Source of the DNA: Streptomyces sp. SID10853
GTDB taxonomy: Bacteria; Actinomycetota; Actinomycetes; Streptomycetales; Streptomycetaceae
Assembly: GCF_010548145.1 (NCBI RefSeq)
Contig: NZ_JAAGLN010000053.1
Coordinates: 1-35,709, forward strand
Direction of reading: 5' to 3'
Length of the DNA stretch: 35,709 nt
Part shown: in pieces, positions 24,028 through 34,300 of the stretch
How positions within the stretch are numbered: the first letter of the stretch is position 1
How the letters are laid out: each line of letters begins with the position of its first letter
Translations under genes and position numbers: made by a program
Notes under the pieces: generated by a model
Told to the model about the DNA's origin: nothing
The model's database searches: none
Seen by the model: the letters and a program-made list of their open reading frames with translations, nothing else

Positions 24028-24127
24028 GGGGAACCCGACCGGTTTCGCGGCGCTGACCATTGAATTTCACGAACCTGTGACAGGGAAACCCTTGAATGGC
24101 ATGGAAAATCACCCGCATTCTGCTGGG

Positions 24128-25075
24128 ATGCGGACCGAACAACTGGAATACATCGCGGCGGTGACCCGGCTCGGTTCGCTGCGCCGGGCAGCGGAAGAAC
24201 TGCGCCTGTCGCAGCCCGCGCTGAGCGAGACGGTCAGAAACCTGGAAAGGGAACTGGGCGTCGACCTCCTGGACCGCAAGCGGTCCGGATCGACGATGAG
24301 CGCCCAGGGCCGGGAGCTGCTGCCGCACATCGTGAGCGTGCTGGAGGCACTGGACCGGCTGCGGTCCGCGGCCGGCGAGCAGCACCGGATCAGCCGGATG
24401 GTGCGGGTCGGCACGGTGAACGCGGCGACCGTGCCGCTCCTCGTGCCTGTGGTAAGGGACTTCCGCGCGACGCACCCGGTCACCCAGGTGGAGGTCGTCG
24501 GAGCGCAGCAGACGGAGATCCAACGGGCCCTGGCCGAGGGCGGTTTCGACCTGGGGCTCGTCAACCACCTGGACGGGGACGACGTACCCGCCGGCCTGGA
24601 GACGTCCCGGCTCCTGCGCGGCCGGCCGGTGGTGTGCATGCACCCCGACAGCCCGCTCGCGTCCCGTCCGGCGGTCACTGCGGACGAGCTGCTCGGCGAA
24701 CCACTGGTCGCGATGCGCTCCGGCTATGTCATGCACCGGTTCGTGCACCGGCTCCTCGCGGGCCGCGTACCGGCGTTCTCGTACTCGACCGACGGCGCCG
24801 AGATGGGGAAACTGATGGTGGCCGAAGGGCTCGGGGTGACGGTGCTGCCGGATTTCAGCGTGATCGGCGACCCGCTGGAACGGCTCGGCCGGATCACCCA
24901 CCGGCCGCTCGCGGACGACTCGACGCGTGTGCTGCTGATGCTGCAGCGCCGCAAGGGCGACTCGGTGCCCCAGGCGGCGCGGGATCTGCACCAGGGGTTC
25001 GTGGACAGAGCCGGGGAGCTGAACCGGCTGCGGTCCCTGGACGGTGCCGGCCCCGCGGCGGTTCAAGGGATCTGA
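24128..25075 (+). CDS. LysR-family transcriptional regulator
   Basis: A 315-residue regulator. The N-terminal winged helix-turn-helix covers residues 1-60 (MRTEQLEYIAAVTRLGSLRRAAEELRLSQPALSETVRNLERELGVDLLDR). The C-terminal periplasmic-binding-like domain starts near VRVGTVNAATVPLLVPVVRDF and binds an effector. It is transcribed away from the sfnG operon, the usual arrangement for a LysR protein that controls the neighbouring operon and itself. The effector could be a sulfur metabolite such as sulfate or O-acetylserine, as for CysB-like proteins; this is inference. Starts at 24101 (ATG) or 24077 (GTG) are also in frame, and none has a clear ribosome site. Confidence 0.9.
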   Translation: MRTEQLEYIAAVTRLGSLRRAAEELRLSQPALSETVRNLERELGVDLLDRKRSGSTMSAQGRELLPHIVSVLEALDRLRSAAGEQHRISRMVRVGTVNAATVPLLVPVVRDFRATHPVTQVEVVGAQQTEIQRALAEGGFDLGLVNHLDGDDVPAGLETSRLLRGRPVVCMHPDSPLASRPAVTADELLGEPLVAMRSGYVMHRFVHRLLAGRVPAFSYSTDGAEMGKLMVAEGLGVTVLPDFSVIGDPLERLGRITHRPLADDSTRVLLMLQRRKGDSVPQAARDLHQGFVDRAGELNRLRSLDGAGPAAVQGI

Positions 25076-25129
25076 GCCGGCGCCGGAACGTACACCGCCC
25101 CCCGGCTCGCCTCGACGGGACCGGGCTGC

Positions 25130-25939
25130 TCAGTAATGCCACCGGTTCGCGCCGGCCGAAGAGCCGCACGCGATCCTCCGCCCGGCCGCATCCGTGGTCG
25201 TCGCGCCCACGTCGGCGTTCCGGCAGAACTGTCCGGCGTGGTAGCAGTTGCCGGCGTTGGACCGGATGCTGCACACCTGTGTCCTGGCGGAGCCGCCGCC
25301 CGTCGACGTACTTCCGCCCGAGGCGGCGCTGCCACCGCCGGATGATGACGACCCGCCGGTGCCGGACGTACTGCCGGACGTACTGCCGGACGTACCGCCG
25401 GACTTGCTGCCGGGTACGGCGTGCGGTGGGTGTGTGCATGACTCGCCTGACTCCACGGCCTTGAAGGCGAGCGTGGTGGCCGTGCTGTAGACACCCGAGG
25501 ACGGTGTCTGGGTGCACACCTTCCAGTTGGACGTGTGCACCACGGAGCGCCCCAACTCGCTGGCGTCCGCGTACGAAACGGACTTCACATGGTGCTTGCG
25601 GACGTCTGCCACTGCCTTCTGGAGGTTCCAGTCGGTGTGGTCGCTCACGGGCTCCCTGGCGGCCGGCTTCTTCGAAGGGGGTGCGGAGGGCGAGGCGGAC
25701 GGGGACGCGGATGTGGCCGGTGTGGCGGACGGAGGAGCGGATATTCGCGCCGAAGCCGACGGTGTGGCTGATGCTCTGTCGTCCTGGCCCCCGCCGGAGC
25801 ACGCGGAGACGCCCGCGAGCAGAACCGCCAGCCCGGCGGCCGCCAGCCCCCGTGAGACCCGGCGCCTCTTCCTCCCGCCGTCCTCCCGGTCCTGGGCACC
25901 GTTGCATTCCGACGATCTCGGTGCATCCCGAAGAGACAT
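25130..25939 (-). CDS. secreted lipoprotein with PASTA-like domain and Cys-rich C-terminus
   Basis: A 269-residue envelope protein. An Arg-rich N-region (RKRRRVSRG) leads into a hydrophobic core and a lipobox LLAGVSAC with the acylated Cys47. A Ser/Ala/Pro linker follows to about residue 95. Residues about 100-175 (DHTDWNLQKAVADVRKHHVKSVSYADASELGRSVVHTSNWKVCTQTPSSG) resemble a PASTA-type module. A Gly/Ser-rich spacer (about 180-220) precedes a compact tail with four cysteines (TQVCSIRSNAGNCYHAGQFC and RRIACGSSAGANRWHY). It may bind peptidoglycan or sense the wall. The gene is convergent with the LysR gene. AGGGGG precedes the ATG. The spacer is encoded by 12-base repeats (GACGTACTGCCG) at about 25365-25400. 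Confidence 0.8.
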   Translation of the reverse strand: MSLRDAPRSSECNGAQDREDGGRKRRRVSRGLAAAGLAVLLAGVSACSGGGQDDRASATPSASARISAPPSATPATSASPSASPSAPPSKKPAAREPVSDHTDWNLQKAVADVRKHHVKSVSYADASELGRSVVHTSNWKVCTQTPSSGVYSTATTLAFKAVESGESCTHPPHAVPGSKSGGTSGSTSGSTSGTGGSSSSGGGSAASGGSTSTGGGSARTQVCSIRSNAGNCYHAGQFCRNADVGATTTDAAGRRIACGSSAGANRWHY

Positions 25940-26086
25940 GCGACCCCCTGGTCTTTGTTGCCACTCGCTGCCGCGCTCCGAAGCAGATTAGAGGAGATCT
26001 TAAGGAGGTTGTGAGGTTCTTGTGAAATTCGGGGGTGGGGGCCGGTGCTTGATGGTCGGTGCACGGGATCCCGAAAGGCGTGATAT

Positions 26087-26105
26087 TTAGGTTAGGCTAA
26101 CCTAA
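26087..26105. promoter_or_regulatory. iron box (IdeR/DmdR-type operator)
   Basis: TTAGGTTAGGCTAACCTAA is a perfect 19-base palindrome identical to the consensus bound by the iron-dependent repressors IdeR/DmdR1 of actinobacteria. It lies 70 bases before the flavin reductase start and 147 bases before the divergent lipoprotein gene, so the flavin reductase is predicted to be repressed when iron is plentiful. Confidence 0.95.
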
Positions 26106-26175
26106 GTTCGAATGGCTGGGCGGGGAACTCCCACCCCGATGCCGTCCCGTTCACCAGGAGAAAGGGGAGCGCCCG

Positions 26176-26664
26176 ATGCGATCGTCCAGGCCGGAGGTGT
26201 CCACGGCCCAGTACCGCAAGTCCGTCGCTCTGTTCGCGACGGGCATCGTCGTGGTGACTGCCGTCGACACCGAGGGGAGGACACACGGCGCGACCGTGAA
26301 CAGTTTCACCTCGGTCAGCCTCGATCCGCCGACCGTCATGGTCTCGCTGCGGAAGGGGAAGACCCACTCACTCATATCCGACAGCGGCTGGTACGGAGTC
26401 AGTGTGCTCAGCCAGGAGCAGAGTGCGTACGCGTCCCACTTCAGCGGCCCGCGCGACGGGCGCGTGGAACCGGACTTCGTCTCGGGCGACCACGTTTCCA
26501 CGCTTGGGGGGAGTCTCGCCCGGTTCGAGTGCGAGGTGACGCGCGAGATCGGGATCCACGATCACACCCTGTTCGTCGCGCGAGTGGATTTCTCCAGTGC
26601 GACCGACGGGGTCCCGCTCGTCTTCTTCGGCAGCCGGCACAGCCACGTGCTGCAGCTGGGCTGA
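26176..26664 (+). CDS. flavin reductase-like protein, iron-regulated
   Basis: A 162-residue FMN-binding split-barrel protein of the HpaC-like flavin reductase family (YRKSVALFATGIVVVTAVD, HGATVNSFTSVSLDPPTVMVSLRKGKTHSLI, GWYGVSVLSQEQSAYASHFSG, DHTLFVARVDFSS). It reduces free flavin with NAD(P)H. Next to siderophore genes and under an iron box, it could release iron by reducing ferric siderophores via reduced flavin, or supply reduced flavin to an oxygenase of the pathway. GGAG at 26164 serves as ribosome site. It is convergent with the dhb operon. Confidence 0.87.
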   Translation: MRSSRPEVSTAQYRKSVALFATGIVVVTAVDTEGRTHGATVNSFTSVSLDPPTVMVSLRKGKTHSLISDSGWYGVSVLSQEQSAYASHFSGPRDGRVEPDFVSGDHVSTLGGSLARFECEVTREIGIHDHTLFVARVDFSSATDGVPLVFFGSRHSHVLQLG

Positions 26665-26682
26665 ACCGGCCGTAGCGCCGCC

Positions 26683-26701
26683 CAGGGGGCGACGCCCCCT
26701 G
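26683..26701. terminator. bidirectional terminator between flavin reductase and dhb operon
   Basis: CAGGGGG-CGACG-CCCCCTG, a perfect seven-pair stem that could stack further, lies in the 49-base gap between the two convergent genes. Confidence 0.65.
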
Positions 26702-26713
26702 CGCGGAGCACGG

Positions 26714-26944
26714 TCAGGAGCCGGCCCCGAGGAGCGGCGCCCATATGCCTATCTCGGGTCGTGCCGCGAGGTCGGCGAACCCGGCCTCCACCCCGTACTC
26801 GCGCCGCCATCCCTCCAGGAGGGTCATGATGCGGATGGAGTCGAGCCCGTAGTCGACCAGGTTCTCGTCGAGAGGGACGTCCGCCGGGTCCTCGCCCAGC
26901 GCGTCCGCGACATCCGCGCGGATCCGTTCCACGGTGAGTGTCAT
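26714..26944 (-). CDS. free-standing aryl carrier protein for 2,3-dihydroxybenzoate
   Basis: A 76-residue carrier protein. The phosphopantetheine serine is in LVDYGLDSIRIMTLLEGWR (about Ser36), the classic aryl carrier motif of EntB, DhbB and VibB. In those enzymes the carrier is usually fused behind the isochorismatase domain; here it is its own gene, starting six bases after the stop of the dhbE-dhbB fusion. It carries the activated dihydroxybenzoyl unit to the first NRPS condensation domain. Last gene of the operon. Confidence 0.92.
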   Translation of the reverse strand: MTLTVERIRADVADALGEDPADVPLDENLVDYGLDSIRIMTLLEGWRREYGVEAGFADLAARPEIGIWAPLLGAGS

Positions 26945-26950
26945 GGCCGC

Positions 26951-29257
26951 TCAGAACTCCTTGAGAAGCGCGTCGGTGCTGGTGACGACGGCGCAGCGGC
27001 CGGCCGCCCAGCGCAGGGCCATGTCATGGTCCTGCCGGGAGAAGTCGGCGACGGCGTCGGCGACCACGAAGGCTCTGATGTCCTGCATCCAGGCGTCGCA
27101 CGCGCTCATCAGCACACCGATGTGCGCGTAGACCCCCACGATGACCAGTTGATCGCGCCCGAGGTCGCGCATCCGGCGGAGCAGATGCGACCGGACGAAC
27201 GCGCTGTACTTCCACTTGGTGATCACCGTGTCCCCCGCCTGGGGTGCGAGGGCGGCGGGAACGGCCTTCGCGCGCTCGCCGTCCGGCAGCCCTGGGCCCC
27301 AGAAGTCCTGCTGGAGGCCCCGCTGTTCGGGTGTCTGGCCGCCGGGCTGCGCCGAGTACGCGACCGGGACGCCTCGGCGGCGTGCCTCGGTCGTCAGGCG
27401 CTCCACATTGTCCAGCAGCTCGGTGACCGGGGAAGCGCCTTCGGTGAAGGCGTCCAGGAAGTAGTTCTGCAGATCGTGTACGAGCAGCATGGCCCGGTCC
27501 GGGTCGACGGTCCACCCGACGCGGTTCGCGGGCAGCTCGTCCGCGGTGGGCATGGGGTACGGGGTGATGGCGGGAAGTGCCATGGCGGAAGCCTCTCGGT
27601 GGTGCGGTGGTGCGGTGGTTCCCGGGGCGGCCGCGGTACGCAGGTCCTTCTTGCTGACCTTGCCGATCCCGGTCTGCGGGAAGGCGTCGACGAACTCGAC
27701 CCGGTCGGGGACCTTGTAGGCGGCCAGGCCCCGTTCGCGGACGTACTTCTTCACGGCGGCGGGCCTCAGCGGCTCCGCGCCCCGGCGCAGGATGACGTAC
27801 GCGCAGCTGCGTTCGCCGAGGTAGCCGTCGGCCATCGCGACGACGGACACGTCGTGCACGGCCGGGTGGGCGAGGATGACGTTCTCGACCTCCTCCGCCG
27901 CGATCTTCTCGCCGCCCCTGTTGATCTGGTCCTTGGCCCGCCCTTCCACGACGAGGTGTCCGGTGGGGGTCCTGCGGACCACGTCGCCCGTGCGGTAGAA
28001 GCCGTCATCGGTGAAGGCGCGCGCGTTGTGTTCGGGGGCGCGCCAGTAGCCGCGGATCGTATAGGGCCCCCGGGTGAGCAGATGGCCTGTGGTGCCCGGA
28101 GCCACCTCACGGTCCGCGTCGTCCACGACGCGTATCTCGTCATCCGGTGAGATGGGCCTGCCCTGGGTGGTGACCACGGTCTCGCACGGGTCGTCGAGCC
28201 GTGTGTAGCTGACCAGTCCCTCGGCCATCCCGAAGACCTGCTGCAGGGCGCACCCCAGTGCGGGGCGCACCCGGCGGGCCGCTGCCTCGCTGAACTTCGC
28301 GCCGCCCACCAGCAGCACCCGCAGGCTGGACAGGTCGTACGGTGTGCCGGGCCCGGCATCCGTCCAGACCAGGGCGAGGGGCGGCACCAGACCGGTGAGG
28401 GTCACGCCCTCCCGTTCGATCAGCGGGAAAGCGGTGGCCGGATCGGGCTGCGGGCACAGGACGACCCGCCCGCCCGCGTACAGCACACCCAGCGAACCTG
28501 GTGAACTGAGCGGGAAGTTGTGCGCGGCGGGCAGCGCGACCAGGTACACGGAGTCCGCGTCGACCCGGCAGATCTCGTTGGAGCCGCGCAGCGAGTAGAG
28601 GTAGTCGTCGTGCGTGCGCGGGATGAGCTTCGGCACTCCCGTGCTGCCGCCGGAGAGCTGGAGGAACGCGAGGTCGTCCGGGGCGGGCCCGTCGCTCCCC
28701 TCGCCCCCGACATGGCCGGCCGGCTCACGGGGCACATCGGCGAGCGCGGTGTGCTCACCCGGCTCGCCCACCACGAACACCTCGCGCAGCGTGGGCACTT
28801 CGGCGCGTACGGCCGAGGCCAGGGCGCGGTGGTCGAAGCCGGCGTGCGTGTCGGGGACGACATACGCGACCGCCTCGGTGAACGAGCAGAAGTAGCCGAT
28901 CTCCAGCTCCCGGTGGGCCGGCAGCGCGAAGACGGGCAACGCGCCCAGCCGGAAGAGAGCGAAGACCACCTCGAAGAACTCGGCGGTATTGGGTAGTTGG
29001 ACGACGACGCGGTCGCCCTTGCGGATGCCCCGGGCGGCGAATCCGGCGGCCAGCCGGTCGGCCCGCTCGTCCAGCTCGCGATAGGTCCAGGCCCGCCGCT
29101 CGCCCGCCGGGTCCACGACGGCGATCCGGTCGGGGTGCTCCGCGGCCCGCTCGCGCAGCATCCCGCCGAAGGTCTCGCCGCGCCAGTAGCCTGCCGCCCG
29201 GTAGCGCTCGGCGAACCCCTGCGGCCACGAGGGCGCCTCCTCGACGGCGGGGCTCAC
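26951..29257 (-). CDS. dhbE-dhbB: fusion of 2,3-dihydroxybenzoate-AMP ligase and isochorismatase
   Basis: A 768-residue two-enzyme protein. Residues about 1-540 are the aryl acid ligase (EntE/DhbE): [21 protein letters not shown], the acid pocket [63 protein letters not shown], and the catalytic lysine in [10 protein letters not shown]. After a linker of about 18 residues, residues 559-768 are a complete isochorismatase ([67 protein letters not shown]). No stop lies between. An internal ATG (27583) follows GAGAGG, so a free isochorismatase may also be made. Isochorismatase yields 2,3-dihydro-DHB; the ligase loads DHB on the carrier. GTG start overlaps the dhbC stop by four bases. Confidence 0.92.
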   Translation of the reverse strand: MSPAVEEAPSWPQGFAERYRAAGYWRGETFGGMLRERAAEHPDRIAVVDPAGERRAWTYRELDERADRLAAGFAARGIRKGDRVVVQLPNTAEFFEVVFALFRLGALPVFALPAHRELEIGYFCSFTEAVAYVVPDTHAGFDHRALASAVRAEVPTLREVFVVGEPGEHTALADVPREPAGHVGGEGSDGPAPDDLAFLQLSGGSTGVPKLIPRTHDDYLYSLRGSNEICRVDADSVYLVALPAAHNFPLSSPGSLGVLYAGGRVVLCPQPDPATAFPLIEREGVTLTGLVPPLALVWTDAGPGTPYDLSSLRVLLVGGAKFSEAAARRVRPALGCALQQVFGMAEGLVSYTRLDDPCETVVTTQGRPISPDDEIRVVDDADREVAPGTTGHLLTRGPYTIRGYWRAPEHNARAFTDDGFYRTGDVVRRTPTGHLVVEGRAKDQINRGGEKIAAEEVENVILAHPAVHDVSVVAMADGYLGERSCAYVILRRGAEPLRPAAVKKYVRERGLAAYKVPDRVEFVDAFPQTGIGKVSKKDLRTAAAPGTTAPPHHREASAMALPAITPYPMPTADELPANRVGWTVDPDRAMLLVHDLQNYFLDAFTEGASPVTELLDNVERLTTEARRRGVPVAYSAQPGGQTPEQRGLQQDFWGPGLPDGERAKAVPAALAPQAGDTVITKWKYSAFVRSHLLRRMRDLGRDQLVIVGVYAHIGVLMSACDAWMQDIRAFVVADAVADFSRQDHDMALRWAAGRCAVVTSTDALLKEF

Positions 29258-30495
29258 TGCTCGACCCCCAAGGCGTCAAGGAAGGTACGGAACTTGGCTG
29301 CTGTCTCCGCGGTCTCGGCCTCAGGCGACGAGCCGGGCACGACCCCCGCGCCCGCGTACAGGCGCAGTCGGCGCCCCTGCGCTTCGGCGCACCGTATCGA
29401 GACGACCCATTCGCCGTCGCCGCTCGCGTCCGACCACCCGGCCATCCCGGTGTAGTGGCCCCGGCCGAAGGGCTCCAGCTCGCCGATCACCTCACGGGCG
29501 CGCGCGGTCGGGGTCCCGCACACGGCGGGTGTCGGGTGCAGCGCACCGGCCAGCTCCAGCGCGGAGACGGCCGGGTCCGCCACCTCCCCGCTCAGGGTGG
29601 TCGACAGATGCCACATGGTGGCGGTGCGCACCAGGGTGGGGCGTGCGGGCACATCGAGGTGTGCGCAGTACGGGGCGAGCGCCGCACGCACGGCGTCCAC
29701 GACGACCGTGTGCTCGTGCAGGTCCTTGGCGGAGTCCAGCAGCGCCGACGCCCGGCGCACATCCTCGGCGAGATCGGAGCTGCGGGGCGCCGACCCGGCC
29801 AGCGGGTTGGCCACTACGCGAGATCCACGCCGGGACACCAGCAGTTCGGGGCTTGCGCCGAGCAGCGTACGCCCGGGGCCCGACGGCATGGCGAAGGTGT
29901 AGCCGCCGGGGTCGGACCCGGCCAGTCTCCGGAGCACGGCCGGGATGTCGGGCTCGTCGGCGGACGTCAGCTCCAGGGTGCGGGCGAGGACCACCTTGCT
30001 GAACTCACCGGCCCGCATCCGGCGGACGGCGGACGCCACCGACGCGGCGTACTGGCGGGCGGTGGGCACCTCCCGTACCGTCCAGCCGCCGGCCGGCGGC
30101 GCACAGGCGGGCGCGGGCAGTGCGATGAGCGGGTCCTCCCGCAGGGCGGGGGCCCAGCTCACCGTGTGCGGTACGGCCAGCAGCGCGGGGGCGGAGCGGT
30201 CGAAGGGCACCGTGCCGACGACGAGCGCCGCACGGTCACCGCCGCTCCGCCGCTCAGCGAGCAGCTCCGACACGCGTGCGGCCGGCGGGCGTTCGTCCTG
30301 CGGTACTTCGACGCGGGTGCCGTGGGCGAGCAGAGTACGGGTGGGCGAGGCGAAGAACCAGTGGTCGCCCGGCTCGTAGGCGGTGAGGAGTCCGGTGGCG
30401 GCTCCGACCGCTGTGAGGGGCCGGGGGCCGGAGCCCGATGAGCGAGAGGTGCTGCTGGGCACCGGAGGTCCTGCCAGGTCGGGAAGGGAGGTCAC
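29254..30495 (-). CDS. dhbC: isochorismate synthase
   Basis: A 413-residue chorismate-utilising enzyme that turns chorismate into isochorismate, the first step to 2,3-dihydroxybenzoate. The C-terminal synthase core is clear: [138 protein letters not shown] and [19 protein letters not shown] start, 50 bases after dhbA. Its stop overlaps the start of the dhbE-dhbB fusion (GTGA). Confidence 0.95.
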   Translation of the reverse strand: MTSLPDLAGPPVPSSTSRSSGSGPRPLTAVGAATGLLTAYEPGDHWFFASPTRTLLAHGTRVEVPQDERPPAARVSELLAERRSGGDRAALVVGTVPFDRSAPALLAVPHTVSWAPALREDPLIALPAPACAPPAGGWTVREVPTARQYAASVASAVRRMRAGEFSKVVLARTLELTSADEPDIPAVLRRLAGSDPGGYTFAMPSGPGRTLLGASPELLVSRRGSRVVANPLAGSAPRSSDLAEDVRRASALLDSAKDLHEHTVVVDAVRAALAPYCAHLDVPARPTLVRTATMWHLSTTLSGEVADPAVSALELAGALHPTPAVCGTPTARAREVIGELEPFGRGHYTGMAGWSDASGDGEWVVSIRCAEAQGRRLRLYAGAGVVPGSSPEAETAETAAKFRTFLDALGVEQ

Positions 30496-30545
30496 GTGGG
30501 CTCCGATCGGAGAGGGGTGGGGCGGGGCGGAGGAGCGGGTGCCGG

Positions 30546-31325
30546 TCAGGCACGGAGTGTGGCGCCGCCGTCCACGTACAGGTCGTGCATCGTGATGTGA
30601 CGGGCCCGGTCGGAGACGAGGAACGCGACGGCGTCGGCGACATCGGCGGGATCGGCGATCCGGCCGAGCGGGATTCCGGTGCGGTAGGTCAGCGGGTCAC
30701 CGTCGATGACCCGCTGGGACGCACCGGGGTCCGTCCACAGCTGCCGCTGCATATCGGTCAGGGTCGAGCCGGGCGAGACGATGTTGCAGCGCACGCCGAC
30801 GGGCGCGAGTTCCAGGCCGAGGCACTTGGTGAACATGACCGCGGCCGCCTTGGACGCCGCGTACGCGGCCATTCCGCTGCGGGGCACCCCGGCCGCGTTC
30901 GAGCCGACGGTGACGATGCTGCCCGTGCCGCGGCCGCCCATCACACGGGCCGCGGCCCGTGAAAGGTGGAAGACCCCCGTGGTGTTGACGGCGAAGGTCG
31001 CCGCCCAGTCGGCGTCCCCGAGACCGACCACCGGCGCGGGGCGGAGGATCCCGGCCACGCTCACCGCGATGTCCAGGCGGCCGTGGGTCCGCTCCGTCCG
31101 CACGACCAGCTCGTCCACCGCGGCCGCGTCGGTGACATCGACCCTGCGGGCGGTCACCAGGCCCGGGAACGCCCCGGCGAGCCGGTCGACGCCGTCGGAT
31201 TCCTTGTCTGCCGCCACGACCCGTGCGCCCTGCGCGACGAGCGCGCGGACGACCGCCTCGCCGATGCCCCGGCCCGCCCCCGTCACCACGGCGACACGTC
31301 CGGAGAGTTCACTGCCCGCGCTCAT
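30546..31325 (-). CDS. dhbA: 2,3-dihydro-2,3-dihydroxybenzoate dehydrogenase
   Basis: A 259-residue classical short-chain dehydrogenase that makes 2,3-dihydroxybenzoate with NAD+. Rossmann motif [10 protein letters not shown] at residues 16-25, the [10 protein letters not shown] block (NAG-like), catalytic Ser in [10 protein letters not shown], and YAASKAA with the catalytic Tyr and Lys. [16 protein letters not shown] and a C-terminal [10 protein letters not shown] are typical of EntA/DhbA. Its ATG overlaps the NRPS stop by four bases (ATGA), so it is coupled to the NRPS. Identification as EntA-like rests on the neighbours. Confidence 0.92.
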   Translation of the reverse strand: MSAGSELSGRVAVVTGAGRGIGEAVVRALVAQGARVVAADKESDGVDRLAGAFPGLVTARRVDVTDAAAVDELVVRTERTHGRLDIAVSVAGILRPAPVVGLGDADWAATFAVNTTGVFHLSRAAARVMGGRGTGSIVTVGSNAAGVPRSGMAAYAASKAAAVMFTKCLGLELAPVGVRCNIVSPGSTLTDMQRQLWTDPGASQRVIDGDPLTYRTGIPLGRIADPADVADAVAFLVSDRARHITMHDLYVDGGATLRA

Positions 31326-34300
31326 ATGTCCCTGGCCTTCCGTATGCCGGCCGGGGCCGGGGCCGGGGCCTGTGCCGATGCCGACGGGACGGCGCGGCCG
31401 GTCATCGTGGTCGGCCGTACGCCCGCCAGATCGCGCAGTCTGCGGTCGAGATGGCGCGCGATCTCCGCGAGGGGGCCGTTGCGGGTCATGTCCTTGTGAC
31501 GGCAGGTGACGTTGTGGTTCTCGATCGCGCCCTCCACATACGGCTTCCAGTCCCGGTGTGTCAGCGCCGTGTCGACCTGGTCGACCGTGGCAGTGAAGAA
31601 GAGCAGGTCGCCGTCGAACACCCGGTGCTCCACGCCCTGTTGCAGGACCGCCGACGACACGAAGGTGTCCATCACCCCCTGGACCGAGGGTGCGGCCAGC
31701 TCGGAGAGGATGCCGCCGCGTTCCGCGATGACCGCCATCACCCGCTCCCGGTCCAGCGGCTCGTCGTCCAGCTGCGACAGGTCGTAGTGCGACATGTAGA
31801 GCAGCGACCGCAGGGCCTGCTGCTCGTGGTCGTCGGCCAGCTTCTCCCAGGGGTAGCGCGGGTACGAGTCGAGCATCCCCAGCAGGGCGACCTGCTCCCC
31901 GTCCTGGCGCAGCAGGGTGGCCATCGTGTGGGCCACGACGCCCCCGAACGACCAGCCCACCAGGTGGTACGGGCCGTGCGGCTGGACCTCCCGGATGTGC
32001 TCGACGTACTCGGCCGCCATGTCCGCCAGCGAGGGTGCCGCCGGGAGGTCGCCGGTGAGCGCCCGGCTCTGGATGCCGTACAGCGGGCGCCGGATGTCGA
32101 TGTGCCGGCGCAGTCCGGCGAACGGCCAGCTCAGCCCGGACGCGGGGTGCAGACAGAACAGCGGCGGCAGATCGCCGCTGGTCCGCAGCGGCAGCAGGAC
32201 GCCGAGGGCCTGCCTGCTGCCCGCGCTGGAGGCGGACGGCGGCGCCAGACCGTCCCGGTCGTCCAGATACCCGGCGAGAGCGGACACCGTCGGACGGGTG
32301 AACAGGTCAAGGACCGGCACATCCCAGCCGAGGCGGGCGCGCAGCGCCGTCTGGACCCGGGCCAGCAACAGCGAGTGGCCGCCCAGATCGAAGAAGTTGT
32401 CGTGCGCGCCGACCCGCGGCAGACCGAGCGCCTGCGCCCACACCTTTGCCACCAGCCGTTCGGTGTCGTTGGCCGGCTCCGTGTAGGGAGCTGTCGCGGC
32501 GCGTCCGTCCGTCGCTTCGTCCTCGGACGCGGCGAGCGCCTTCCGGTCGACCTTGCCCGACGTCATCAGGGGGAAGGCGGACACGACCCGGCAGTTCCGC
32601 GGCACCATGTACTCGGGCAGAGCTGTGCGCAGCCAGTCGAGCAACTCGTCGCCGTCCGCGGGCGGATGTTCCAGGTCCGGGGTGCACCAGGCGGCCAGCT
32701 GGTCGCCGCCGGGCCCGCCGTGCCGGACCAGGACGACGGCCTGGCGCACGCTCGGGTGCCGCCCGAGCACCGACTCGATCTCCTCCAGCTCCACCCGTAC
32801 TCCGCGGATCTTGACCTGGTTGTCGACCCGGCCCAGGAACTCGATGTTCCCGTCCGCCCGGAAACGGGCCAGGTCGCCGCTGCGGTACAGCCGCGCCCCC
32901 GGCTCGCCCGAGAAGGGGTCGGGGACGAAAGCGGCCGCCGTACGACGGGGATCGCCGAGGTAGCCCCGGCCCAGCGGGACACCGCCCAGATACAGCTCAC
33001 CCGGCACCCCCACCGGCACCGGGTTCATCGCCGGATCGAGCACGTACACCGCGGTGTTGGGGTTGGGCCTGCCGATGGTGATCCCCTGCTCCGCGTCGCC
33101 GCGGTAGACCTGGCAGGTCACACCGATCGTGGTCTCGGCCGGACCGTACCCGTGGTACATCGTGGCGTCGCCCAGCCGCTCCCGGAAGCGACGGAACAGC
33201 TCGGGTGTGAGCACCTCGCCACCGCACCAGACGTGTTTGAGCGAGGCGCCCGCCTGCGCGATGTCCTCGCGCCCCAGCATGATGTCGAGGATCGAGGAGA
33301 CGAGATAGACGAAGGCGATCCGCTCCCGCCCGATCAGCTCCAGGAGATGCGCCACATCCCCCTCGCGCCCCGCGTCGGCCACCACCAGGGTCGCACCGGC
33401 GGCCAGTGGCAGAAAGATCTCGTTGACCGAGATGTCGAAGGTCAGCGGGGCTTTGTGGAGCACCGGGTCGTCCGGGGTCAGGCCCAGCAGCCCGATCTGC
33501 CAGGGCAGCCGGTTACTGATGGCGCGGTGCCGGATCATGGCGCCCTTGGGGGTGCCGGTCGAGCCCGACGTGTAGATCACGTAGGCCAGGTTCTCGGGGT
33601 CGACCGGCACGTCGGGGCTGTGCTCAGGACAGCCGGTGAACCAGTCCCCGTCGAGGTCCAGTTCGAGGGTCCGCACCGTCGCGGGCAGGTCGTTCGCGGC
33701 GTCGGCCGTGGTGAGGACGGCCGCCGGACGGGCGTTGCCGACGATGGTGGCGATCCGCTGCGCGGGCCACGACGGTTCCAGCGGTACGAAGGCGCCACCG
33801 GCCTTCTGCACGGCGAGCAGGCCCACCACCATCTCGGCGCTCCGCGGGAGATGGATGCCGACGGTGCGCTCGGGGCCCACACCCAGCTCACGCAGCCGGT
33901 GCGCCAGCCGGTTGGCCAGCGCGTCCGTCTGCCGGTAGGTGAGCCGGCGGCCGCCCGCGACCAGCGCCTCGCGCTCCGGGTGGCTGCGGGCCCGGTCCTC
34001 GAACATCGCGGGGAAACTGCGGGCGTCCACGGGGGCCGCGGTGTCGTTCCACTGGCGGAGCATCAGGTCCCGTTCGGCGCCCGAGAGGATCTCCAGCCTG
34101 CTGATCGGGAGTCCGGGCTCGGCCACCGCCTGCCGCAGCAGTCGCAGCAGCCGCTCGGTGAACCCCCGGGCGGTGTCCTCGTCGAACAGGTCGACGGCGT
34201 ACTCCAGGAACCCTTCGATGCCGTCGCCGCCGGGGGCGTCGCCCAGTGAGAGAGTGAGGTCGAACTTGGCGGACCCGTTGTGTACGCGGACCGGCCGGGC

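Larger units (their letters stand above)
23669..24127. other. divergent regulatory region between sfnG and the LysR gene
   Basis: This 459-base region lacks a long gene but holds, on minus, a promoter (23998-24027), a 30-residue leader peptide (23898-23990) and a hairpin (23709-23744) before sfnG. Between the divergent starts, 24050-24100 is AT-rich and probably carries the LysR binding site and that gene's promoter. I could not fix a T-N11-A box with certainty. Confidence 0.6.

Noticed and set aside
31223..34249. 1008-codon plus-strand frame opposite the NRPS
   Set aside because: Composition is rich in Arg, Gly, Val and His without any motif, while the minus strand shows full NRPS domains.
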